Of a stretch of DNA of 39,447 nt, positions 23,552 to 34,949 are shown piece after piece (position 1 is the first letter of the stretch; the number at the start of each line of letters is the position of its first letter). The DNA lies in assembly GCF_008831285.2 (NCBI RefSeq), contig NW_022204984.1:1-39447 (forward strand). Reading direction: 5' to 3'. The notes below the pieces were generated by a model. It had not been told where the DNA came from. It saw only the letters and a list, made by a program, of their open reading frames with translations, and did not search any database. Position numbers and translations under genes: made by a program. The DNA is from Nymphaea colorata (Eukaryota > Streptophyta > Magnoliopsida > Nymphaeales > Nymphaeaceae).

Positions 23552-25558
23552 ATGGCCACGCTTTCCTCTTTCTTGAAGATCTGCTTCAACCCGAAGTGTG
23601 GCACCTCATCATCGAAGAGGTGGTGGAAAGGATGGAGATTAAGGAACGGCGACATGGCCGAGCTTTGTGACCGCTGTGAGTATGTTCTTTTTCCTCTGTT
23701 TCATTCTTTTTTCATCTGGTCGTTGCCCGGCTAGGAGATCAATGTAAAGAAGACATCTCTGTCATTCTTGAAACAGTTTTTTACATCCTCGTTGGGACGA
23801 TTAAGTTGATGGACGCACAATTAAATTGATGGATGCTGGAATTTTCTGTGTATAAAATTTCCTCGGGGTACAAAGGGTCATGATTCGCCAGAAATGTGAA
23901 TTTTATTTTTCTTGAAGCTTTTTCTCGTTAATAATATTCGGCAGAGTGACAAGTTTGCTGCCTTTGGAATCACATGGTTTTCTCCAACTTGTCGCTCTCA
24001 AACTGTTAGGAATTTTGAAGGGCTGGACTTAATATTGGATTTGACCTGTCACGACATTTTCAGCACAAATGTACTTGTTGATATCTACAGATTCATAGAT
24101 TATATCGAAATTCGAGGCTCCCTTAAGATGAGGTCTACTTTTCTCTCTTAAGTTTTATCCTATGCATTCTCTTGGGATCTGCATAGGAATGTCAAATTCA
24201 ATTTATTTTCATATTCTTCAGTAGAATTACATCGGCGTCCGCTTGAAAAAAACATAGATATCTGGATTTTTCTTTCTGTGAATTTTTTATGGAGTCTGTA
24301 TGTGTGGAATGTACGCCCATGGTGATGATGTGCTGGGTGTCACGCATTCGAGCAGATTCGACAAGGAAAGCTATATGTCTTACAGTGGAAGCCTTCACTT
24401 TTCTTTTGATTTGGTGTGGAAGTCGATCATTTCTTGGTTATTGAAGCGGTGGTGTGCAGAAAATGTGGTCCCTTTTCCCTGTTCTAGGTGAATTTTGTAA
24501 AGAATGAAGCTCTCTTATTTGTTTAAATGCATGTAGATGGCCTTTTTAATTTTGCATCTGGCCTGTAAAGTGGGACACTGTTTTTCCTTTAACGGAATGG
24601 AGCATCGGTCGGCTACCCCCTTTTTTGTTGAGCGCTGGAGAGTCGGTTAGATGTCATACTTGTCCCTAATGAACCTTTGCCTATCGTAGTGGTGATTGTG
24701 AAGAGCTATCCATCACTAGCAGCTATTGGTCGCTAGAGAAGAATTCTATCTTTTAGAATTTCGTATGCATAGAGGAATGGGGCTCGTTTGCTGTTGCTAG
24801 ATTTGGATATTACCAAGTTATCACACCATTTGGGGATTTCATGTTACATGTGGATCTATTATATTTTTCCTATTTTTGATGCTTTTTCTGTGGAGAATTT
24901 CATCAGAATCATTTTCTTTACTGATAGTCCATCTTTGAACCTCTTTTGAAAACTTTATCTCCATGGCGTTAACTGTTTTCGGGTTTTTTCTTCTTTTCTT
25001 TTAATCACTTAGGAAGCAGTAACCAATATTCTGCCACATTCTGCTGATAACTCTCTTTTGATCTTGTAGTTATGTGTATGATGAGTTAAGGTTTTGTGAA
25101 GATTTTCACATTGATGCTGCTGGTGGAGGAACTGTGAGACGGGTGGAAAGGTTAGAAACTGGGATGTAAACACCAACTCTAGTTGCCCTGTGTTAAAAAT
25201 ATGAAAATCTGATCTACTTCTCATGCATCAAAGTGTAGCAAGTTGAACGACCTACAAATGGAACTGGCTACACTTTTTTGATGAATTGCATTAATATCTG
25301 TTGTGATGCTTGAGAACACAAGCACCATGTTGTATTCTCTTATTTAGAATGCAGTTAGATACATTCAGGTTCCATTATGTCAAAAACTGTAGCCCTAAGT
25401 TGTTTTTGGAATTACTTAAAAGATTTCTTTCCTTAACAAAATGTTTCTTATTCCAGCGTTTACATTGTGGGTGCATCGTTTCAGCTCATACATTATTGCT
25501 CCTGGATGTTGGTGGAATAGAATGCATTTCTTGTGCCAAGACAAGTTCGCTTAATGCA
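23552..25558 (+). pseudogene. VAL/HSI2-type B3 repressor, 5' part (PHD-like zinc finger exons)
   Basis: VAL proteins are nuclear B3 repressors that bind RY elements and help place Polycomb marks. Exon 1 (23552-about 23675, donor GTGAGT) reads KICFNPKCGTSSSKRWWKGW then ELCDRC. Exon 2 (about 25070-25150) reads YDELRFCEDFHIDAAG, then in a shifted frame WRNCETGGK. Exon 3 (25457-25558) reads RLHCGCIVS, LLLDVGGIECISCAK. Together they are the Cys-rich PHD-like domain at the N-terminus of VAL proteins. Damage: a 1-bp deletion near 25121 in exon 2, a Cys-to-Gly change in what is normally CETCGKR, and exon 1/exon 2 phases that do not match. The protein would start at 23552; an upstream ATG at 23504 precedes less typical residues. 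The gene resumes at about 34950 beyond a retrotransposon. No symbol is given because the exact family member is unclear. Confidence 0.83.
23676..25069 (+). other. Intron 1 of the VAL-like gene
   Basis: Sequence between the donor at 23676 and the acceptor AG at 25068-25069. It is T-rich with short chance frames and no recognised gene. Confidence 0.5.
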
Positions 25559-25977
25559 GTAAGCCTTTTAATTGTTGGAAAAAAGAAGTCTCATATATAT
25601 TTTGATGTTACATGATTGCAGCACATTTGTGGCTTTGGGCTGTATGGTTGACTGCTGATCCCACAACTGCCACATGGATGCAGCAATGAGCTCTCGTTCA
25701 GCAACTTTCATCGGATTTTATGATCATTGGCTGGAAGCCCAATAAGACTTATGTCCCAGACATCCTGGGAAGAACGATCTGATTTTTTGGGGAAAAAATT
25801 CACCTCTAGAAAATGCATGTCCTCTATAGGCTACTGCTACTTGGTTTTTGTGATATACTGAAAGATTTTCTTATGGATTGCATGGATTGTACAAAAAATT
25901 TTCTCCATTCTTTTAGATGCTTTACTTATTATTTGAGTGTGTTCTATCATTTTTGATCAATTTGCTTCCGGGGCATC
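25559..25977 (+). other. VAL-like intron or unrecognised exon before the retrotransposon
   Basis: Starts with a good donor (GTAAGC at 25559). A possible acceptor 'tgattgcag' occurs near 25622, but the following sequence is not recognisably VAL. The retrotransposon begins at 25978. Confidence 0.4.
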
Positions 25978-26599
25978 TGATGCGACCTGCCCTTGTAGCT
26001 GCTGAAAAGAGATCAAGCTGTAGTCACTTCTCAAGATCTATTGGGGTTAACATGCCGAGGAAGGTTAAAAGAATAGAGATTACAAAATTTTATTCCCAAG
26101 TCGGACACAACCCCGACTGAATATATCTCTTAGGACTGATATACAAATAGTGGTTCCCTCCCAAGTTTCAACATACTACAAATCAAGAATGGGAATGTGA
26201 GGCTTTACAAGCGTCAATGATACAAAAAGATCTATCTCTCCCTTACTCAACAATCACATCATCCATGCCCAACCATACATCAATCCCTAGGTCGAGCATT
26301 CCACACCCTTTGCCCTAGGATAGTTCGCCAGCTTGGGAATGTGTCCTCACCTGGGTGAGCTTTGGAGGATTCACGAATGGCTGCAAATCTGAAGGTTGGC
26401 TGGAAATCAAATGCTCCCAACCACGCAGCTATAGGGGGTTTCGAATGTACCTTACTGGAGCTAGTCCAGCACTCACAGAGGAAGAAGGCCAAGTATATCC
26501 TCAGTATTCAGCAGTACTCCACAGCTCAATCCGCTACAAGTCCTTCGATGGAGGTCAATCTCCAATGCGCAGGCTCCTAGTGTTTAAGACAACACTAGC

Positions 26600-26608
26600 G
26601 TTTCGGGC
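26600..26608. other. Position of a 527-bp difference between the LTRs
   Basis: Where the left LTR has 'gtttcggg', the right LTR has about 527 bp (31692-32218). There is no flanking direct repeat, so a deletion in the left copy is as likely as an insertion in the right. Confidence 0.75.
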
Positions 26609-27918
26609 GATTTCACCCAAGTCTATAACAGAATTTGGGGAAACGGGGGAGAATCCCTCTCGCAGGTGTGGAACCAGCTCCCAGACTAGCGTTCCTTCAA
26701 AAAATCATAACTCCGTGTACAGAGGTCCAAAAAACATGAAATTTGATCTGGAGGAAGCCAAGATCAGGAGGATTAGACGCTCCAAAAATCAGCCCCAAAG
26801 TTGCCTGAAATCAGCCTATCGTAGGACTCAGGCAACTTCTGGAGCCAGTCACCTTAAAAAATTTGCCACAATTCAAAAGTAGCTCGGATTGAGCTCAAAT
26901 TTGGAACAGTGATAGCCGAGATTCTGATGTACGAACACCTAAAAATTCAGCTTCCAAAAGGTGAGTCGTTGAGGATTGAAATCAACCTAGCTTCTGGTGT
27001 CACTCACAACTGTGCCGCCTAATTCCACGATCTGCCATCATGATTCCGATCAACTCCGACGAACTATCCAAAACAGCTCAGATTCTTCCCAAACTTCACC
27101 AGAATGATCCCCCAAGAGTTATGAAGATGTCTGAGCCATTTCTCCGCTCAGGTGAACCTCCGATTGCTGGAATTGTACTGATTTTTAGAGATTGTTGTCG
27201 CTGTCTTCAGAACAGGAATTCAGCCTCTGTTTCTTCATCTTCAGTCCATCGATTCCTCACTGTTTCACTCTGTAGCTCATCTCAAGGGATATGCAACAAT
27301 TAGACACAGATTGTGAGAGTAAGAATTGATTCTTAAAAGAATTGAAATCGATCTAAGTCAAACATTAGGCGATCTGCCTGAAATAGGGATCGTTCTTGCC
27401 TAAACTCGTCAGCATCTCAAATCCCTCTCAAATCCTTCGATCTCAGTCAGATCAGACCGATCTATTCCTCCCGTTAGATGAGTTGACCCAAATCGATCAG
27501 AACGTCAGCATCCTCTCCACTTCTGATTGGGTAAACAGACAGTTCTTACGGTAGAATATCCACGGAGAAGGATTTCTTACCGATTGAGAAATTCCTTCGA
27601 ATGTCGACGTGCAGTGCAGAAATTCCTCGGATGAGCTACGATCTGCTGCGCAACCGAATGATCCTTCTTCCGATTCCAGCCTCTAAGTGCCTCAAGGATT
27701 GGGGAGCACTTGCACTGTATTCGACATCTACAATTGTGGTAGCCTTCCCGGTTCGGCTCCTCTGGTTCTGTAGGCGATCTTCTTCTCCAGCAAAGTCTCC
27801 TTCACTGGCCTAGCTTTTCACGCCATACTTAAGCAGATCAAACCCTCCCGTGTGGTAGAGAAAAGGTTTCTTATTTTGATTCAATTTCCAAAAGTTACAG
27901 GTTTTGGCACAGTCTCCA

Positions 27919-27928
27919 GCTTATATGC
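27919..27928 (-). promoter_or_regulatory. Candidate LTR TATA box
   Basis: Minus-strand 'gcatataagct' is the best TATA-like site in the LTR and is kept in the right LTR (33599-33607). If real, U3 would be about 790 bp and R plus U5 about 1.95 kb. Assigned by motif only. Confidence 0.35.
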
Positions 27929-28564
27929 CACTGGACTGTCTTGGGTTTAACCCGTTGTCTCGGACTGATACGAGTACAAGACCTGACTCAATCAAATCCA
28001 AAACAAAACAAATACAATGACTCAGTTTGGGCTTGAACCCAGCCGTGATGCGCTCAGGTTAGCCTGAGCTCTCGCCAACTAAACCTGACCCGGACGCACT
28101 CTTGGTTGCGCCCAGTCTTCCTTGGTCTCTTACAGCTGATGCAGTCTTTCTCAGCCTGAACCAGCAACCTCTGCTCTTCAGCCTTGCTTTGCTGACCACT
28201 GACCTGACCGAACCTAGTCCCTTCCATGCTCTGCTCAGCTGAGCGAACCTTGCTTGAACCCATTGTATGCTTCTCGCTCTCGTCACCGGGTGCAATCTGT
28301 AGGCCGCAACTCATTTTTGTCCTCAGATTAACCTCACAACGGAGATCGCTGCCCTCCACATTCTCCCTGGCTCGCTTGTGCCTAACGCCTTACGCTTCGA
28401 TCTCCTCAAAAGTAAGGTTAACCTCACTAGCCTCCGGACTGCCTATCTCAATTGGCCCTTCAGTCTTGCGCTCTACATTTAGCACCTCGGCTTTGGTCGA
28501 CATGGAATTAGCCTCACTTCGCTCAAAACACCTTGGCCATCCCTGTATCTTCTCTCGGTCAACC

Positions 28565-31031
28565 TCACAGTGCCTTAAAGTCAATAGCTTCAACTGATGC
28601 CACGCTAGCCATCTCCCCGCTTCTGACCATGACTTCGATGGCAGCTGGTATCCCGTCTACATCCTTGGCAGCCTCCTCAGCCACACTCGGCTGTGTTCTA
28701 GGTAGGTGCACATCAAGTCCACCCCCACTGAATAGAGCTTGTCCCCAAGCTCTCTTTTAACAGCCACCACAGTCTGTTGGAACTGCCTTAATACAGTTCA
28801 CATCTCCACCCTCACCTACCCAGCTTGGATGAGGACCATAGTCCCTTGGCAAGGACCTTGGTAAAGACTTTTGGCATATGGGAGGTCCTTGGTCACGCTT
28901 GTAGGCATTCGTCATGAACCCAATTTCCTGACGTCTTCTATCATGGGCTTGCCAAAGTCGGCCCCCAGTTTTGTCATCGAACTTCTCAACAAGTAACAGT
29001 TTTTGTTCCTTGTTGTTAGCAACAGCACACCATGCTTCCGCTGCTCTCTTAGCCTTCACCTCGAGCATATAATATGACTGTATAGGGTCTGTCATAACAG
29101 TCTTGGACTGTTCTGCAATTTTCTGCATTTGAGACTCTTTCAGTTGTGATTCCTTCTTTCCCATCGAAGAACTACTGCCCATCTAGTCTGACCCTTCTCT
29201 CAGACCTTGTGCTGCTATGGTCTTTGCAGACTTTGTGTCAATCTCCGTTAAGATAACTTGTCCTTCGCTATTCCCCTTATGGAACATAATGGTCTTGGTG
29301 GCGAAGTCCCATTGGATTTTTCCCAACGTTCTGAACCATTGCATTCCCAAAACTACATCTACTCCACGGATAGGCAGAATATATAAGTCCATCGTAAATG
29401 GTACATTTTGAATATGAAGCTGCCTATCCTTGCATGTGTGATGTGTTCCATCACTGGTTTGGACATCAAAAGAATATATCACTTCACTTTTACCACCTAT
29501 GAATTGAGCTGTCCCTGGACTTATGAAATTAGTAGCTGATCCCGTGTCTAGGAGAGCTAATACTTTATGGTTACTGATGTATCCAACAACCTTCAAGAGA
29601 TCCGGATGTCTTATATTAGCTATCGTGTGACATAGAACCTGGCTGTCATCATGAGATTCATAGTTCGGCCTTTCTTCCTGTCTGTCTTGCTCTCTAGCTG
29701 ATTGCTCAACTTTATACTCTTCATCTTCGTCATCTATGACTGAACAACTTGATCTCTTTGCACTTATGTCCACGAAACCACTTGTCATCACAATGATAAC
29801 ACAACCCCTTTGCCATTCTCTCATCCCTCTCTTGTGGGTAATGTATTGTTTCTTAGGGCTTCTAGAGGTTGGTTGTGGTAACTCCTTCTTTGGTAACATT
29901 TCTGGATCCGGCGGTCTGGTCCGATGTGGGTCAAACCATTTGCCTTGCTCTTGGAGAGCCCATTTCCGTTCCATTTTCTCTTCTTTGTGTCGGCTAACTT
30001 TCATGCATATCTTTAAGTCATGAGATTCTTTGGAAAGCACAGCCAACTGAATATCAGGCTGCAATCCCCCAATGAAATCACCTACTAATGCTGCTACATC
30101 CCAACCTCGTACTTTGTAAGATAAACGTTCAAACTTGTGTTGATAGTCCAACACCGTCCCGGTTTGAGTGAGATTCTTTAACTGCTCATTGAAATCTGTA
30201 ATTCTGGAATCTTCAAACCTACTGATCAGCTCATTCTTGAACTACTCCCAAGTTTGATTTTGCTCTCGGTAGCTAATCCACTGAAACCACTTCAAGGATT
30301 CTCCTTCGAAGTACATCATCGCGTAGGTAGTTTTTTTATCATTTGGAATGCCTTGACACTGAAAATATCTTTCAGCTTTGAAAACCCATTCATGAGTTTG
30401 CTGTCCACTAAATCTTAGAAATTCCATCTTAAGTGCTGGCGCTCTTGCTTCAACCAGATTTCGGTTTTGTCGCCCTTGACGCCCTACCAGCTGTCTCCTA
30501 TCATCAATCGGTCGATTAGCTTCCTCATGATCCTCCCAAACCGGTCTTTGATGATCATGGACTGGTGGTGGTTGGCGTTCCTCTTGTGATTCAAACCTAA
30601 GATTAGGTTTGATCAGTCCCCTCACGCCTATCTCCCACATTTGTCACTCCCTTAGACCGATTTATGAGTTTTTCTAATTCTTCAAGTATGTTAATAGCGA
30701 TCGGCCCTTCATGATTATTTTGTCTTTCATAAGACGTGCTAGGCGTATTAGACCTGGTTTTGCCATGATGCTCATGGTTTATAACACTTTGTGTAGTCTT
30801 TTCAACCTGCTCCATGTGTTGGTTGAGTTGATGGTTTGAAGTAGTAACCGTGGTAATCAATTGCATCATATGGTCCAGCTTGCTGTCTATTCCAGTCATC
30901 TTGCTATCTATCCCATTCATCTTGCTCTCCATCTGAGCTATCTTCTCATCTCTGAAATCCAACTCTGCCACAACTTCATCATCGTCTTGAGGAATCACCT
31001 CGGCTTCCAGCTGCTCGCCTTTTCTCACCAT
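28565..31031 (-). pseudogene. gag-protease reading frame of the element, with a C-terminal extension
   Basis: Starts at the ATG at 31029-31031, 28 bases after the primer-binding site. The N-terminal part (31031-about 30610) has a heptad-like repeat (KMNGIDSKMTGIDSKL), probably coiled coil. After a frameshift near 30600-30660 comes the retrotransposon gag core (WVFKAERYFQCQG, YFEGESLKWFQW, SRFEDS), with a TAG at 30242-30244. A CCHC-like zinc knuckle is at 29760-29801 in a different frame. The aspartic protease has DTGSATNFIS (near 29548) and a later VLGMQWFRTLG. Beyond it an extension of about 200 residues has no known domain. Its frame is interrupted by TAG at 29183-29185 (CAG in the right copy) and TAA at 28757-28759 (CAA in the right copy), then crosses the polypurine tract and ends at TGA 28565-28567 within the LTR. 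No polymerase domains follow. Confidence 0.82.
28716..28731 (-). other. Polypurine tract
   Basis: Minus-strand 'agtgggggtggact' lies directly before the LTR start TGATGTGCACC. The partial second unit has the matching 'aatgggggtggact' next to 34388. This is the usual plus-strand primer position. Confidence 0.8.
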
Positions 31032-31058
31032 ATTTGCTGTGTCAAAGACCCCAAAACA

Positions 31059-31070
31059 GCTCTGATACCA
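31059..31070 (-). other. Primer-binding site, initiator tRNA-Met type
   Basis: Minus-strand TGGTATCAGAGC, the standard plant initiator tRNA-Met binding sequence, is separated by two bases from the LTR end (CACATCA). It fixes the element's orientation and the inner boundary of the right LTR at 31073. Confidence 0.93.
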
Positions 31071-31072
31071 CT

Positions 31073-34000
31073 TGATGTGACCTGCCCTTGTAGCTGCTCA
31101 AAAGAGACCAAGTTGCAGTCGCTTCCCAAGATCTATTGGGGCTAACACGTCGAGGAAGGTTAAAAGAATAGGGATTACAAGATTTCGTTCCCATGTCGGA
31201 CACAACCCTAACTGAATATGTCTCTTAGGACAGATATACAAGTAGTGGTTCCCTCCCAAGTTTCAACCTACTACAAATCAAGAATAGGAATGTGAGGCTT
31301 TACAAGCGTCAATGATACAAGAAGATCTCTCCCTCAATCTACAATCACATCATCCATGCCAAACCATACAGTCAATCCCTAGGTCGAGCATTCCACACCC
31401 TTCGCCCTAGGACAGTCCGACAGCTTGGGAATGTGTCCTCAGCTAGGTGAGCTTTGGAGGATTCCTGAATGGCTGCAAACCCGAAGGTTGGCTGGAAATC
31501 AAATGCACCCGCCCACACAGCTATAGGGGATTTCGGATGTACCATGCTGGATCTAGTCCAGCACTCACCGAGGAAAAAGGCCAAGTATATCCTCGGTATT
31601 CAGCAATACTCCACATCTCAATCGGCTACAAGTCCTTCGATGGCGGTCAATCTCCAATGCGCAGTCTCCTAGTGTTTAAGACAACACCAGCAGTTTCCTG
31701 TTCTTGTAAAAAACAGCTGAACAGAAAGTAATGGAGGAGGTGCGTCACCCAACAAGCAGGAAACACCAATTGTGTGATGTAGATTGGGGGAAGCTATCTT
31801 CAGATTGGCACTGAAGATCGCCTTTCCCCTTCAAGTGGATGGAAGATTGGAATGAAGTCCACCACTGGCCTCCTACGCCTGTGATGTGCGCTTCCAGAAA
31901 ACAGGAGCAATCACTGTGTGCAATCAGAATTCTCAGATGAATGAAGGAGTGGAGATGCTCAACCGAAGATGAGATCAACCCCTGCTATCTGTAATCGAAT
32001 TCGGGGGTGCTGGCGTCGAATGGGCGACGACGCATGCCTCTTCAAGACATCTCGTTGCTACAAGACCGAGCTCCAATAGGTTCTGCTTCTTGCCTAATTC
32101 AACAGCTCGCTGCCACAACTATCAGTAGAAAGTATGGCGCTGCGAAGGAATCAAGAGCTCAAGCAGAAGATAACTCTACAGATCATCAAGCTCAAGTCAT
32201 GGAGAATGCACCAGAGAATCGATTTCACCCAAGTCTATAAGAGAATTTGGGGAAACGGGTGAGAATCCCTCTCGCAGGTGTGGAACCTGCTCACAGACTA
32301 GCGTTCCTTCAAAAAATCATAACTCTGTGTACAGAGGTCCAAAAATCATGAAAGTTGATCTGGAGGAAGCCAAGGTTGGGAGGATTAAACGCTCCAAAAA
32401 TCAGCCCCAAAGTCGTTTCCAATAGGTGACTCGTTGAAGCTTGAAGTTGCGCCTGGTTTTGCCTGAAATCAGCCTGTCACAGGACTCAGGCAACTTCTGG
32501 AGCCAGTCACCTTAAAAAATTCACCAAAATTCAACAGTAGCTCGGATTGAGCTCAAATTTGGACTAGTGATAGCCCAGATTCTCATGTACAAATGGATAA
32601 AAATTCAGCTTCAAATAAGCTCCCAAAAGGTGAGTTCTTGAGGATTGAAGTCAGCCTAGTTTCTACTGTCACTCAGAACTGTGCCGCCTAATTCCGCGAT
32701 CCACTGTCATGATTGCAATCAACTCCGGCGTACTATCAATAACAGCTCATATTCTTCCCAAACTTGACCAGAATGGTCCCAAGAGTTATGAAGACGTCTG
32801 AGCCATTTCCCTGCTCAGATCAAGCTCCAATCACCGGAATTGTGTTGATTTTTAGAGATTACCATCGCTGTCATCAGAATAGGAATTCAGCCTCTGTTTC
32901 TTCATATTCAGTCAGTCGATTCCTCACTGTTTCACTCCGTAGCTGGTCGCAAGCGATACGCAACAATTAGACACAGATTGCGACAGTAAGAATTGATTCT
33001 TAAAAGAATTGAAATCGATCTAAGTCAGACATTAGGCGATCTGCCTGAAACAGGGATCGTTCTCTCCTGAACACGTCAGCATCCCAAATCCTTCGATCTT
33101 AGTCAGATCAAACTGATCTATTCTTCTCTTTAGATGAGTTGACTCAAATAGATCAGAATGTCAGCATCCTCTCCACTTCTGATCGGGTAAACAGGAAGTT
33201 CTCGCGGTAGAATATCCACGGAGAAGGATTTCTTACCGATTGAGAAGTTCCTCTGGCTGTCGACGTGCAGTTCAGGAATTCCTCGGATGAGCTACGATCT
33301 GCTGCGCAACCGAGTGATCCTTCTTCTTATTCCAGCTTCTAAGTGCCTCAAGGATTGGAGAGCACTTGCACTGTGATCGGATCTAGTTTTGCACTATATT
33401 CGATGTCCACAGTTCTGGTAGCATTCCTGGTTCGGCTCCTTTGGTTCTGTAGATGATCTTCTTCTCCAGCAAAGTCTGCTTCGCTGGCCAAGCTTTTGGC
33501 GCCACGCTTAAGCAGCTCAAACTCTCTCACGCGGCGGAGAAAAGGTTTCTTTTATTGATTCAATTTCCAAAAGTTGCAAGTTTTGGCAAAGTCTCCAGCT
33601 TATATGCCGCTGGACTGTCTCGGGTTTAACATGTTGTCTCGGACTGATACGAGTACAAGACCTGACTCAGTCAAATCCAAAACAAAACAAATACAATGAC
33701 TCGGTCTGGCCTTGAACCCAGCCGTGACGCGCTCAGGTTAGTCTGAGCTCTTGCCAACTTGACCCGAACGCACTCTTGGTTGCGCCCAGTCTTCCTTGGC
33801 CTCTTACAGCTGATGCAGTCTTTCTCCGCCCAAACCAGCAACCTCTGCTCTTCAGCCTTGTTGTGCTGACCACTGACCTGACCGAACCTAGTCCCTTCCA
33901 TGCTCTGCTCAGCTGAGCAAACCTTGCTTGAACCCATTGTATGCTTCTCGCTCTCGTCACTGGCTGCAATCTGTAGGCCGCAACTCTATTTTGTCTTTAG

Positions 34001-34388
34001 ATTAACCTCACAATGGATATCGCTGCCCTCTACAATCTCCCTGGCCGGCTTGTGCCTAACGCCTTCGGTTCGATCTCCTCAAAAGTAAGGTTAACCTCAC
34101 TAGCCTCTGGACTGCCTATCTCAATTGGCCCTTTAGTCTTGCGCTCTACATTTAGCACCTCGGCTTTGGTTGACATGGAATTAGCCTCACTTCGCTCAAA
34201 ACACCTTGGCCCTCCCTGTATCTTCTCTCGGTCAACCTCACAATGCCTTAAAGTCAATAGCTTCGACTGATGCCGCGCTAGCCATCTCCCCGCTTTTGAC
34301 CATGACTTCGATAGAAGCTGGTATCCCGCCTATGTCCTCGGCAGCCTCCTCAGCCACACTCGGCTATGTTCTAGGTAGGTGCACATCA
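31073..34388 (-). repeat. Right LTR (5' LTR of the complete internal region), 3,316 bp
   Basis: Plus-strand start TGATGTGACCT next to the primer-binding site; plus-strand end GTGCACATCA at 34388 next to a second polypurine tract. It is homologous along its length to the left LTR, with about 527 bp extra at 31692-32218 and about 46 bp extra near 32418-32463. The left LTR has drifted at the terminus (TGATGC against TGATGT). Confidence 0.9.
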
Positions 34389-34918
34389 AGTCCACCCCCA
34401 TTGAATGGAGCTTGTCCCCAAGCTCTCTTTTGACAGTCATCGCAGTTTGTTGGAACTGCCTTAATACAGTTCACATCTCCACCCTCACCTACCCAGCTTG
34501 GATGAGGACCATAGTCCCTTGGAAAGGACCTTAGTAAAGACTTTTGGGATATGGGAGGTCCTTGGTCACCCCTGTAGGCATTCGTCATGAACCCAATTTC
34601 CTGACGTCCTCTATCATGGGCTTGCCAAAGTCAGCCCCCAGTTTTGTCATCGAACTTCTCAACAAGTAACAGTTTTTGGTCCTTGTTGTTAGCAATGGCA
34701 CACCATGATTCCGCTGCTCTCTTAGCCTTCACTTCGAGCAGATAATATGACTATATAGGGTTCGTCATAACACTCTTGGACTGTTCTGCAATTTGCTGCA
34801 TTTGAGCCTCTTTCCGTTGTGATTCCTTCTATCCCATGGAAGAACTACTGCCCATCTGGTCTGACCCTTCTCCCGGACCTTGTGCTGCCATGGTCTTTGC
34901 AGACTTTGTGTCAACAGC
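34389..34918 (-). mobile_element. Partial second internal region
   Basis: Repeats 28716-29235: polypurine tract, the extension after the protease (QKRAWGQAPFNGGGLDV, SLLRSFPRDYGPHPSWVG) and up to the codons just after the protease. Relative to the left copy it keeps CAA and CAG at the two places where that copy has stops, but it has its own stops (for example TAG after MGSSSSMG, and one near 34755). It breaks off near 34918. A short piece at about 34920-34945 resembles element sequence near 29090-29112, so the junction may be rearranged. Confidence 0.85.
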
Positions 34919-34949
34919 CGTTATAACAGTCTTGAACTGCACGTTGACC

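Larger units (their letters stand above)
25978..28715 (-). repeat. Left LTR (3' LTR of the minus-strand element), 2,738 bp
   Basis: Plus-strand ends are TGATGCGACCT (25978) and GTGCACATCA (ending 28715), an inverted pair beginning TGATG and ending CATCA as expected of LTRs. The boundaries follow from the flanking polypurine tract on the right and from comparison with the right LTR, which abuts the primer-binding site. Compared with the right LTR it lacks about 527 bp near 26600 and a 46-bp piece near 26800. Confidence 0.88.
25978..34918 (-). mobile_element. Ty3/gypsy LTR retrotransposon array without pol (LTR-internal-LTR-partial internal)
   Basis: Oriented on the minus strand. Two LTRs (25978-28715 and 31073-34388) bound a 2,357-bp internal region with a primer-binding site, gag, protease and polypurine tract. 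Beyond the right LTR another 530 bp (34389-34918) repeats the end of the internal region (28716-29235), so a second, truncated unit shares the right LTR. There is no reverse transcriptase, RNase H or integrase, so any copying would have relied on proteins from a relative. The LTRs differ at about 20 of the first 170 or so positions compared by eye, mostly transitions, which suggests an old insertion. No target-site duplication is visible, as expected with a truncated right end. It sits inside the VAL-like gene, antisense to it. Confidence 0.9.

Noticed and set aside
26355-26882. 175-codon plus-strand open frame inside the left LTR
   Set aside because: It is antisense to the element and lies in the R/U5 part of the LTR. 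The right LTR equivalent (31447-31731) is cut short by other sequence. No domain is recognisable, so it is most likely a chance frame.
28054-28597. Several overlapping open frames on both strands in the LTR, with counterparts at 33671-34270
   Set aside because: Their similarity between the LTRs simply reflects LTR homology. Apart from the frame that enters from the internal region, nothing shows coding constraint.
31059-31070. tRNA-Met-like sequence
   Set aside because: It is a primer-binding site complementary to the tRNA 3' end, not a tRNA gene, because no cloverleaf can be drawn around it.
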